The notes under the pieces: model-generated | What the model was told of the DNA's origin: nothing | Databases searched by the model: none | Seen by the model: only the letters and a program-made list of their open reading frames with translations | Origin: Drosophila pseudoobscura | Lineage: Eukaryota > Arthropoda > Insecta > Diptera > Drosophilidae | DNA: 64,000 nucleotides | Direction of reading: 5' to 3' | Assembly: GCF_009870125.1 (NCBI RefSeq) | Contig: NC_046683.1 | Coordinates: 21,151,001-21,215,000, forward strand | Made by a program: the position numbers and the translations under genes | Part shown: positions 33,736 through 43,723 of the stretch, in pieces | Layout of the letters: each line of letters begins with the position of its first letter | Position numbering within the stretch: the first letter of the stretch is position 1

Positions 33736-33842
33736 TTCGGTTTGGGCACCACAAAGTATTAATATATTAGATATATATATATAGAAAAATGCAACAAAAA
33801 TGAAAAAAAAATAATACAAAAAAAGTCAATAGGTATAGATAT

Positions 33843-34150
33843 CAGGGACCGTAAATACTCATTATTTTTTTTTTTATAAAAAAATCTCTTATTTTTAATG
33901 GACCTAGAAAAACACTATTTACACCAAAATCTTTATTTTTGTACAATCTCTACATTGCCGCCATGACTTGTAAACTTCTGTTTTTTACGATTTTCTTCAC
34001 AGATAATCAATATTTTGGAGTAACTTGATAAATCTTAGAAATAATCATTATTCTTGATAAAAAAAAAATAAAACTCAAAAATAACGATTATCCATGATTT
34101 TTATTTTTTTCGCTTAAAATAAAACTCAACAGGAATTTACGGCTTCTGTG
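33843..34150 (+). repeat. hAT subterminal repeat, left copy
   Basis: About 310 bp that recurs in direct orientation at 37137-37445 with about 85-90% similarity by eye. Shared blocks include TTTTTAATGGACCTAGAAAAA, TTTACACCAAAATCT and CGCTTAAAATAAAACTCAAC. Confidence 0.7.
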
Positions 34151-34561
34151 TTAGACTGTTCGCCAATATTATTGCATATCCTTGTCAAAGGACCACAAGG
34201 CTACACCCTGCGCTAAAATTTTCTTTTTGAAAATACATTTAAAAAATAGTAAATTAAATTTAAATTTTATATATTATATTTCGCTCAAAATAAATCTCAG
34301 CATTTATTTGTGTTATTTATGTAAATATATATATTTGTATTTATTGAAACTACGTTACTACTGCTTTTATCTATCAATAACAAATAAAAGATAAGGAAAG
34401 CTAGTTGCTCATAGTCATACCTGAGGGGGGAAGAAGACTTACTTGCGCTTGACTACGCTCATGCAATTTATTTATCTATTTTTAGAATTGCTTATCTTAA
34501 GCCGCGAGTGTTAATGCATTGATACTTAGTTTTTGGTGATTATTCTTCGTCGCGTTTTAAG

Positions 34562-34774
34562 ATGAATCGCAAACGTAATTGTATTCCGCGTGATTTTTTT
34601 ACATTCCACGCGGAAAGTAATGTTTCTGAGTGTAAAATTTGCAAATTGACTTTGAGTGGAAATTTTGTGTGCAATCTAAAGCGGCACTTAGAAAAGAAGC
34701 AGGCGAATATGAAACCTTGGCCGAAAACAAAAAAACCGAAGTGCCCGAAAAGAAAAAGAAGTTTTCGGGGGTAA
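34562..34774 (+). pseudogene. hAT BED-type zinc finger, truncated copy
   Basis: A 70-codon frame beginning MNRKRNCIPRDFFTF, then ECKICKLTLSGNFVCNLKRHLE, a C2H2/BED-type DNA-binding end of a hAT transposase. It is near-identical to the start of the minus-strand transposase at 39156-39401, but a small indel after RHLEKK shifts the frame and the gene is cut at about 34812. The shared segment reaches back to about 34400 in both copies. Confidence 0.75.
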
Positions 34775-34829
34775 TGGGGCAAGATGATGTCAAGAATGCC
34801 TGAATTGACCTGGTGTATTGACAATACAC

Positions 34830-35447
34830 AAAAAAGGGTATCAGAGGTCATAGATGGTCTCTCCTCTTGATTGACTTTTCCCTGCGTGTCTCGTCTATCA
34901 CACCGTTTCTTTTGTGGATCGCTATGCCCAGCTGGGTCTCGCATTACATTTTTAATTTGCTTTCAATTTTTTTAGTTTATCTCTTCATATATATATATAT
35001 GTATGTACATATATCTAAGCCTTAGCCTCTTACTTAATTATTTTACCTTACTCTACTTGTTTAGAATTAAGTCTTATTTAATACCCGGGGGGAAAAACTC
35101 ATGAATACTTTGCATAATGAATAATATGCTCGAGTGATTTTATATTAGTGGACTGTGTTTATAATGTTCTTGTCCGGTTCGATGTCTATTTGGTACTAAA
35201 AATGCCGTCGCAGCGGCGAAAAGAATTTGTGTGTATACAGATTTGGCGTCTCTTCCATTTTCTTCTCGCGATTGGCGTCTCTTCCATGTTCTTCTCGCTC
35301 CCTTTTCGTGATTGATTCTTCGCCTAGCGATGGACCTTTTTCTAAATATGGGAAGTCAAGAATATCGTCTGCGTTCCTCAATAATTGGGAACCTGAAATA
35401 TTAGTCATAAGGAATTAATCAATGTTTATAATGTTTGAGTATATGTT
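34830..35447 (-). repeat. 590-bp repeat, copy 2 (inverted)
   Basis: Inverted counterpart of 21305-21895. It carries an extra tandem duplication of about 29 nt (GGCGTCTCTTCCAT units at about 35247-35305) and several substitutions. It is inserted between the truncated hAT half and a Tc1 fragment. Confidence 0.65.
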
Positions 35448-35740
35448 TTTTTGTCAATTCTTGAACGGACATCGTGTTATGAAACTGACAAACGATGGGG
35501 GCTGAACTGGGGCTGTATTTCTTCCAAAGGTGTTGGAGAGCTGCGCATTTTTACGGATATTATGACCAAAGAGTTTTATTTGCTTACTTTAAAGAATAAA
35601 CTGACAAAAATTGCGCAGAATTTTGGCTTTGTTGATCCACAAAACACCAGCAAACTAAAATACAAGTTCTACCAGGACAATGATCCAATGCACAAATCTT
35701 TCCTGTGCCGCACTGCTGCTTTATAATTGCAGGAAAGTGA
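35446..35740 (+). pseudogene. Tc1-like transposase fragment (second family)
   Basis: The frame at 35451-35726 contains WGCISSKGVGELRIFTDIM, FYLLTLKNKL, and FYQDNDPMHKS, the middle catalytic segment of Tc1/mariner transposases with the second Asp. Neither the DNA-binding end nor the third catalytic motif is present, and no terminal repeats were found. Sequence differs from the Tc1 remnant at 23285-24189. Confidence 0.7.
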
Positions 35741-37136
35741 TCGACACGATACAGACATACTGTATGTACATCAAGCCCAAAAACGTTTTAACTTCCCTAA
35801 TAGTTGTCGCAAAGGAACCACTTTGGTTTTATTCCATCACCGATTCGGGGTCGTTTTAGTTCACGGCCACGACCACTAATTGTTGGTGCTTTCGCTATAT
35901 CATCTTCATTGTCTACTCCTGCCAAGGGCATGCATTTCTTTGTTCCCTTCATTGTACACGAACTCGATCTCGTATTGCCTTTCAATTTATAGCGTTTGTT
36001 GTTTTAATGATGACGTCAGAAGCGCACGAAGTCGAGAGAGAGCGCCAGCAAGAGCACCGTCTTCTGATCCAGCAGCAGCCGAGCGAATATCGAACAAAGC
36101 GCAGATCGAAAAATATTGTTTTGTTGTTGTGACGAAGAGGATTGCTAAAAATACAACAACGGGCTGTTGCTCATAGCAAAAAGGCGAAAAAGTGCGGGCA
36201 GAATATGCTGTGGAGAAGCGGCGATTATAAAACCAGATGCGCCGCTCACTGGGTGTTTTTTGAAGTGGATGGAACTGGAGCTTTCTGAGTAGCATTAAAT
36301 GTCATCACTGTGGCACATTACAAAAACATACAAAAAATTCGAAACAGAATAAACAAGCTCAGCTTGCAACATCGAGCCACGGGTTCGCGTTCATGATGAG
36401 CTCGGTTTTATACTCGATCGGACACGGACGCTACAGACGTTACTGGCTGCGCGTTCTCCGAGGCGATAAGTTCGGTTACCGAATCTGCATCACTAGCAGC
36501 TGTCGTTGCCCTTGGAGCGACCAACGAGATCAACTGCTGCACACTTGGAGTGGTCGGAGTCAATTTTCCGGCAACCAGCGACTGAGTGAGGTTGGCACTT
36601 GCAGATCCCGCGGAGTACCATTTTTCGAATCGGGAACTCATTAAGCAGTTTCAAACGGCTAAACTGAGACTCCATGGCTACGAGCCGATCGTACTGCTTT
36701 TTAATGCTTTTAATGTCAGATCCTTAAAGCCCTACCACGCAGAGCCAGCACGGGATACTCGGCTGATCATGGGTGATATTTTTCCTACAAGTTTTTTTGG
36801 CACAAAACACAGTAAACTCCATAAAATCAAACAAAATCAAAACAAATAGATATCAGACCAGTGTGCCAAACAATCGCTAATATCGGAATCGGTATGAATT
36901 GAGAGAGGAGAGAAGCGCAGTTGCAACCGCAGCTAATGAGAGAGAGCGCTACTGAGCAGAAAGTTTCGAGAGCGAGAGAGGGAGAACAGTTATTTAAGTT
37001 TCGGTGATAGGGAGAGAGTGATAAAGCAAAAAAAAAGCTGCATGATGAGAGGGGGCTGTACAAGCAACAACCCAAACACGGCTAACCGACGCACAAAAAT
37101 AAATATGTAGCTAAATTATGTACATAAGTTTTTACC
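35741..37136. other. Unassigned DNA within the hAT composite
   Basis: No domain recognised. Minus-strand frames at 35797-35985 and 36408-36675 are protein-like (Ser/Thr/Ala-rich in the second) but match nothing I know. A TATAAAA at about 36227 and GA-rich tracts near 36940-37020 could be a promoter region of another element. Confidence 0.35.
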
Positions 37137-37445
37137 AGGCACCGTAAATAATGATTTTTATTGTTTTTTACATAAAAAAAGTCTTACTTTTAATGGACCT
37201 AGAAAAAACATTATTTACACCAAAATCTATATTTATGTACAATCTCTGCATTGCCGCTATGATTTGTATGTTTTGATTTTGATTTTTTACGTTTTTCTAC
37301 ACTGATAATCATTATGTTTGAGTAATTTGATAAAACTTAGATTTCATAATCTTACTTGATAAGAAAATAAAACTGAAAAATAATGATTATTGATGATTTA
37401 TATTTTGTTCGCTTAAAATAAAACTCAACCGGAATTCACGGCTTA
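37137..37445 (+). repeat. hAT subterminal repeat, right copy
   Basis: Direct repeat of 33843-34150. Because the transposase gene at 37560-39401 runs on the minus strand, this is the 3' end of that element, whereas 33843 lies at the 5' end of the truncated half. So the parent element probably had long inverted terminal repeats. Confidence 0.65.
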
Positions 37446-37559
37446 CCACAAAACTACCCACTGCACTAAAAAGTTCTTTTTGAGTATACATACCTATGTA
37501 CATTACATATTTTTTTATTTTTGTTTTTGTTTTCGGAAATACGTTTAATTAATAAATAT

Positions 37560-39401
37560 TCTTTAATTTTACAAAAAGTTATTTCGACAATGATTCGTCC
37601 GCGAGGTTTTGAGTGCCGAAAATTGTCACTCAACACTAACTTGAGTCGCAGGAACTGAGTGCTCTACTTTGGCCAGCTGGTATAAGTTATGGAAAAGGTA
37701 TCATTGCTCCTCCCAATACTCCATAATATTGGAGGTCAAGCAAATTGGCTTTGGGGCATAGTCGTCAATTTCGGCATATCCTTTCTTGATGAGGTCTGCT
37801 CGCTCTCCATCCTCAGTTTCGTCTTCTGAAGTTACCTCAATACTATGCAAAACCTCGTTCAATAGCGAGTGCTATTGCAATAGTCTGAAATATTAATTTT
37901 TAATGTGTTATGTTATATGTATATAAATGATATAAATACTTACGGGCTCTTTCAAATTAAAAATTTGCAAGAAAAGCTGCTTTAACTGAGCTCTGGCGAG
38001 CATCAGGCTTATTGGTTTCTGCAGCAATACTCGTCTTATCCGTGGATCCAAGTAAATACTGCAAACGATTGCATCGCACCCCAAAAGGCTCTCCTCCCTG
38101 TCACGGATGCACTGGCTCAAAGCTTGGCTTTCACTAGTACTTGCTGCTGCCACAGTGAGCTTGAGCTCCAGCCATAGCTTGTAGAAGTCACCCATGAATA
38201 ATTGAGTGCTTTGTAATTTTACTGTTGCAAGGTATGCCGGTTCCAGGGTATTAACAGGCCTTTTCAAGTCACTCCACTCAGCTGCAGTTAATTTTAATGA
38301 GCTTTTTAGGCGCCTTTCGCAAAAATCTTCGAATTATTGCAGCTTGCTCAGCATATTGTATTGTGAACTCCAACGAGTCGCAACATCTAGCACTGGTTGT
38401 GGCAATGACTCCTCAGTTATTAAATACCTACATACATCGCAGTAAAAAATTACATAGTATAAATACATTTTTTGGTTTTTCTCTGAGCTTATATGTTAAT
38501 AATAGGTCAAGAAAGTTATCTGCATACCGGCGTTCTTAAAAGCTTAGCAATTCGTCGTGCCTTGTCAATAAACTCAACCGATTCCAGGCGAGGTAAAGAA
38601 TCCTTTGAAGGATTGAAGGGTGTGTGCTGCACATTTCATGGACTTAATGGAATGGATTTCAAAATTCTTGAGCAGCTCTTCTTCATCCAAATCCTCAGCA
38701 CCTTCTTGTTCGTCATCATCTTCATTCTCGCAAACATTTAGTAGCTCCACTGCCATGATCATGTTTCGACCATTATCTGTGGTGATGCTATAAATTTGTT
38801 GTTTCGCTATGCTAAAATCATGCAATATGGACTGTATTTCAGTACAGAGGTTTTGGGTTGTGTGCGATGTTTTGAGCTCTATCAGGCCTAAAGTTTGTAC
38901 AAATATTGCACAGTGATCGATGAACTGGACATTAACACCAAGAATTCCGCGATTGCATCTTGTGGCCGTGTCCATTTTGAATGTTTTGACCATGTCGCAT
39001 TTAATTTGGCTGTACTTTTCCTCGACTAAGCTCATAATATTTCTGGAAGTTACAGTGGGCATATCCAAGCCGCTAAATATGTGAGCTGTTAACGCCTTAA
39101 AGCCCTTTGAGTCTAGTACAGCAAACGGAACTTTTGCGGCAGTCACCAGGTCAATTCAGGCATTCTTGACATCATCTTGCCCCATTAGCCCCGAAAACTT
39201 CTTTTTATTTTCGGTCACTTCGGTTTTTTTGTTTTCGGCCAAGGTTTCATATTCGCCTTTGTGCTTCTCTTCTAAGTGCCGCTTTAGATTGCACACAAAA
39301 TTTCCACTCAAAGTCAATTTGCAAATTTTACACTCAGAAACATTACTTTCCGCGTGGAATGTAAAAAAATCACGCGGAATACAAATACGCTTGCGATTCA
39401 T
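37560..39401 (-). pseudogene. hAT transposase gene, broken
   Basis: From the start at 39401, the BED finger (ECKICKLTLSGNFVCNLKRH, residues about 20-45) is followed after a break by the catalytic-domain part (38574-39146; VPFAVLDSKGFKAL, TATRCNRGILGVNV, YSITTDNGRNM, MKCAAHTLQ). Then come LEPAYLATVKLQSTQLFMGDFYK-like and IYLDPRIRR-like segments (37908-38267), and the dimerisation region near 37560-37760 (IMEYWEEQ, then QFSALKTSRTNH). Domain order is complete for a hAT transposase. Frameshifts, at least one stop and a possible intron at 38400-38570 prevent a continuous protein. Confidence 0.75.
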
Positions 39402-39595
39402 CTTAAAACGCGACCTAGAATGATCACCAAAAACTAAGTATCAATGCATCAACACTCGCGGCTTAAGATAAGCAATTCTAAAAATAGATAAAACAATGGC
39501 ATAAGCGTAGTCAAGCGCAAGAAAGTCTTCGTAGGTCTTCTTCCCCCCTCAGGTACGACTTTGAGTAACTAGCTTTCCATATCTTTTATTTGGTA

Positions 39596-40213
39596 TTATT
39601 ATACCAATTAAAATATTATATTATTTATTTGGTGGCATCGAACATCTTTCGGAATTTGTTTTTGTACTGTAATTGTGCTTCGGAACGTGTGGAAATGCCG
39701 AGAAAACGTTGCACAGTGGATCCAAAGTGTTTTTGTTACGTTTGTGGCTTTTATATGCTCCGAAAACGTGGGAAAATCGAACGACGAGCAAGGAGAGCGG
39801 CCACATCAAGATATAGCGAAAATCGAAAGGCGATACCAAAGATTTTGGACGAATGCTCGAAGAGCGACTACTGTTGGACCCTTACGGGTGAAAAAGATCC
39901 CAAGAAATTTAAAAGACTCTGTTAATTTCTGATTTATACTTTTTAATTCAATAAATGGCCCTTAATGGCCAAGAATACTAAAATAATCAATTTATTGAAT
40001 ATTTCGAAACCTGGAACCAATTTTAAAAAACGGGCTGCTGATTTGGATTCAGCCTCCGAATCTACATTATAAACAGCTTTTGATTGCTCAGGTCAAAAAC
40101 CGTGTAAACTTGATAAACTGATAATTATCAGTGAAGAAAAATGTTAAAAATTGAAATATAGAATGTAGTCATTAGTCATAACTAAGTAATTTTTATTATA
40201 TAGCTTATAATGA
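39596..40213. other. Non-homologous segment beside the right hAT terminus
   Basis: Similarity between the two hAT halves stops at about 39595. From there to the terminal repeat the sequence is different and includes a 77-codon plus-strand ORF. It retains a GATAATTATCAGTGAAGAAAAA block that echoes the left subterminal region. Confidence 0.5.
39695..39925 (+). CDS. Short ORF with CxxC start (77 aa), unrecognised
   Basis: It starts MPRKRCTVDPKCFCYVCG with a CFCYVCG motif, then becomes a Lys/Arg-rich tail. The start resembles N-termini of widespread arthropod transposon-associated proteins that begin with a lone zinc-binding motif. The body of such a protein is not present, so this is probably a truncated piece. 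It is oriented opposite to the hAT transposase and lies between it and the terminal repeat. Confidence 0.35.
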   Translation: MPRKRCTVDPKCFCYVCGFYMLRKRGKIERRARRAATSRYSENRKAIPKILDECSKSDYCWTLTGEKDPKKFKRLC

Positions 40214-40673
40214 TTACGGTCCCTGTTGTAAATAATAAATTTTGATTTTTAAATGATTTATTTGTTTATTTTTACAGAAAATAACTTTTTGCATCGACTT
40301 CGATGAGAGGTTGCCTCTCAAAAATGTACTAATTTCAGTGAATCGTGAATGCACACTTGTGAAAAAAGTATATTTTGAGTTTTAAATATACATACGAACA
40401 ACTGGACTATATGCAAAAATATCGGGCTTTTGACCTCAATGCACTGGGTGGAAATGGGTGTCTTTCACTCCCACAAAATCAATCTCCTCGATATTGAAAA
40501 CGAGAAGGATTCTTGGGAATGGCCCACCATGTTGGCCCCACAGCTGACACTGCTTGGCCTGACTCCTGTGCTTCTCTGTTTGTGCTCTCTTTCTCGCTCT
40601 GATGGCGGCACCATCTTTCCCGGCCCTTTCCAATGCGAAAGTGAAAACAATCGAAAGGCCAAGTGTGTGTCCC

Positions 40674-40675
<2 letters not shown>

Positions 40676-40713
<38 letters not shown>

Positions 40714-40718
40714 CACAA
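40676..40718. repeat. (CA)n microsatellite
   Basis: Long CA run with one CG interruption. It makes spurious poly-Cys-Val and His-Thr frames. Confidence 0.95.
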
Positions 40719-41163
40719 ACTTTGACAATGCCAATTGGTTTCCTAGCCACCGTTGTTCTTTTTTATAATTTTATTGCTTGTTTACGAGCTTCTTTTCGGC
40801 TTTGGCCAGCTCTTTCCTCCCTCTTTGCCACATCTGTATCACTCCAATACAAACACCGCCGACAAACACCCAAAATGAGAGGTTTAGCTTCCCATTCGAA
40901 GCTGTTGTTGTCGATGTGCGGCTAAATTGCGGTTCGGTCTTGCCCCACCACGACGGCAGGCGGCTGACGGCTGCTGCAAGGGAGTGGTTGCTCAAACACC
41001 GAAAAATGTTCGCAAATCGAAAAAGTTTCTCCTTTTTGGGGTACAAAATCTTAGGTGGCCCATGTTTGTTGTTGTTAGTTGTTGTCAGTTGTAGTGTTTG
41101 TCGAAAACCGAGTGTTGACATCGACAGTCGCACCGCACGGATCCATGCAGGTAGAGCTGCAAG

Positions 41164-41565
41164 TCAATGCAAATGGTTCTGTCTTCTAGTTGATTCTATC
41201 CGATAGTTGTAAAATCGTGAATCGTGGTAGATGCAAATATTATCAATACAATTATAAATGTCCCACGTGGCCTCGAAGCTAATATTGCGGATGGTATCCA
41301 CTGCCTTGTTCGTTTTCAGGGCAAACTTTGCAGACATCAGACAGATGTTCCGTTGTTAATATATTTACTTAGAACCTGTCCTTCAATGTAATATTACGAG
41401 CTCCGTACAGGTAGCTGCAGCCAAACATCGCGATGACATAGGTGCTCCCAGATATTTCGGCCCCAAGGGTGATTGTTTCAGACTGAGTTGAGTAAAATTG
41501 TCTCAGATAAAGACAGTTTAAAATGTTGCGTTGTTATGCCACTTGGATCATAGTAACCAATTAAG
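41164..41565 (-). pseudogene. Possible decayed coding segment, unrecognised
   Basis: Three minus-strand frames in sequence look protein-like: about 41465-41580 (NDLIGYYDPSGITTQHFKL), about 41360-41470 (ITLGAEISGSTYVIAMFG), and a 57-codon ORF at 41164-41337 (MSAKFALKTNKAVDTIRN). Changing frames suggest a pseudogene or spliced exons. No family is recognised and no splice signals were verified. Chance is possible. Confidence 0.2.
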
Positions 41566-42543
41566 TCGTTAATGACTAGGATTTATGAAAATTATCTGCA
41601 ACCAATGAATAAATTAATTTCCTAAGAGCGGCTGAAGTTTTGCTTTTGAAGCTGCTTTAGCGTGAGGAAATCCGGCTCTAGTGTTCGTTTTGGCTGGAGT
41701 GCTGGCACAGCATCAGAATGTTGCCAATTAAGTGACCGCAGGCTGAAGAGGTGGCAATGATGATGATGCTAATGGCATCCAATTTACAGCTAATTAAATC
41801 AAGGGGCTTAGAGTCGAGAGTCAAGTCGAGTCGAGTGGATGAAACCCAGCGGATGACCTGCAACGAAACCATTTGGGAGTAGAAGTACGTTGCCGCAGAG
41901 CTTAATGCATTTTCTCACTCCAAATAGACCAAATACTCTCAGCCCGCACTGGCTCTGTTCTACTCCTGCAGAAGAAGTAAGGAAAAACTTGGCACATCCT
42001 TTGACTTAATATTTATTGCAGTTGACTGCATGTTGCTCTACACAAGCAAACTAGACTAAAACAGCATCAACAAATGCAACTGCAGCAGACGGGCCATTTC
42101 AAAGATGAGAATACCATACATACCCTAAAAATTTCAGTGAGAGGGTTGAGCAGGTGTAAACAAGTGTTTTTTCAAAAAAGAATCTAGAATATTCCATACA
42201 AATACCAACAAATAGACCAGTCAAGAGATACTGTAATAAAAAATGATCACTGAAGACAGGTAAGGCAGAACCCACAAAGAAGATAGATGCCAAAATACTG
42301 AATCAGTAAGAATAGGATTTCCAAAAAAAGCCTGGCTCTAATTAAGGAATTCGATGCTCTTATCTTGACTTAGGATCCCATCTTTGACCACATATGTATG
42401 TATGTATGTACGTGCAAATGCAGGATGTCATCTTTCCACGCCATACACTCGTATTCGAGAATGTCCAACTTCATCCGTTAGCTATAGGACCCGGCCTACG
42501 TGGAACTAAACGAGCTATAAATGCAGGCAAATACACATATTAA

Positions 42544-42587
42544 TGTGTGTGTGTGTGCGTGCTTTTGTGTGTGTGTGTGTGTGTGTT
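42544..42587. repeat. (GT)n microsatellite
   Basis: Two GT runs separated by GCTTTT. Confidence 0.95.
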
Positions 42588-43670
42588 GCCAACTGAAATG
42601 ACAAATTACTTTTGCTTTTGTTTTGGCTTCTTGTCGGTTGTTGGTGTTGTTGTAGTTGCCCCAAGTTAAGTTAAGCCAACAAGAAAGTTAAACACTGACA
42701 ATGAGATTTATGATGGAGCTCGCCCACACACAGGGAGGGGCAGAGGGGCGGACTCGGGGGGAGGGGGGACTGTCCTGCCTGGCTGCACGTATGTTGATAT
42801 GCATTAAAGCATGACTAACCTAATTCAATTGTGCCCCAGGATATGCACACTGATGTGATGTGCTTGCACATACCCACAACTGCCCGTGGTTGCATTGGCA
42901 TCGTTTAAATAATGTCTTACCGCAATCATGGGTGGCTGCTGGGCTCCAGGGGGGCTCCAACCTGCCAGGGGCTACCTGCCAACTATCAGCTCTTTGCCGA
43001 CACTGGAACTAACCTCAAATTCCCAAATCAAGATGGAGTGTCTTTAGTCTTGAGTATCTTTACGAGTATGTTCATCAAATTTGGATATTTGTTATATCGA
43101 ACTGCTCATGTTTCATCCCTCTCCAGGTGGGTCTCTGACCCTTTCAATCATTCAAACAGAGCTAACAGCTCCAGTATGCCAGTATTAAAGTTTCAAGTCT
43201 TCACCAAAGATTCAAGTCCAACTTACAGTAAATTATGAAATCCGATCAAAGTGTTTTCCTTGATCGAAAAATTACTTAACTTAAGCCCATAAATAGTTGG
43301 CAACTTGGCGCATTTGTTCAATATTTTTCTAAATTTTTCTCTGTTTCTTTCTCCCACCCCATATCTATATGTAAGCGCTCTACATTTTCTGGCATTCAAT
43401 CATTTGTTCAATCATATTTCCAGCCATCCCAGAGGCGCTCAAATAATCGACTTCATTTAACTGAAAAACACTGCTCTGGGCTACAGCTGAACGTAAACCA
43501 TTACAAAGGGGACTGAGGCGGATTGGAGGAGATTGCCGGAGTGGATGTGGAGGCATGCTTGGTGAATGGTGAATGGTATTACGATGTAATATTGCATTAG
43601 ATGATAGATTTATTCCCAGCACAATTTTAACTGCCACTTTTGCTGTTTTCCGTTATTTCCGATTCCCCTG

Positions 43671-43723
43671 ACCCCTGTCCCTGTCCGCTGTCCCTGTCCC
43701 TGTCCGTGTCCGCTGTCCGCCCG
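43671..43723. repeat. CCTGTCC / GTCCGCT short tandem array
   Basis: Imperfect C-rich hexa- to nonamer array. Confidence 0.8.

Larger units (their letters stand above)
27817..33840 (-). mobile_element. Decayed Osvaldo-like Gypsy retrotransposon
   Basis: On the minus strand the order is RING-finger ORF (33463-33735), gag (32693-33408), RT/RNase H remnants (31323-32590), integrase (28918-29900) and a putative LTR. It is broken by a frameshift in gag, loss of the nucleocapsid/protease region, two deletions in RT, and about 1.4 kb of unrelated sequence between RNase H and integrase (29901-31322). The 5' end is cut by the hAT composite at 33843. The Gypsy clade is clear from domain order; the Osvaldo affinity is tentative. 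Confidence 0.6.
33843..40225. mobile_element. Composite hAT-type transposon region
   Basis: The left end starts CAGGGACCGTAAATACTCATTAT (33843) and the right end is its inverted form, TTACGGTCCCTG (40214-40225, with ATAATG just inside). A third end, CAGGCACCGTAAATAATGA, lies at 37137 and opens a 310-bp direct repeat of the left end. Inside are a 5' half with a BED finger (plus), the inverted 590-bp repeat, a Tc1 fragment, unknown DNA, and an almost complete transposase gene (minus). Flanking 8-mers do not match (ATAGATAT and TTGTAAAT), so this is a rearranged cluster, not one simple insertion. Confidence 0.6.

Noticed and set aside
33843..40225. A single intact hAT transposon
   Set aside because: Flanking 8-mers do not match, a third terminus lies at 37137, and the transposase is broken, so it is a composite.
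40436..40925. Several 80-110 codon ORFs on both strands
   Set aside because: All pass through the CA microsatellite, giving Cys-Val or His-Thr runs; typical shadow frames.
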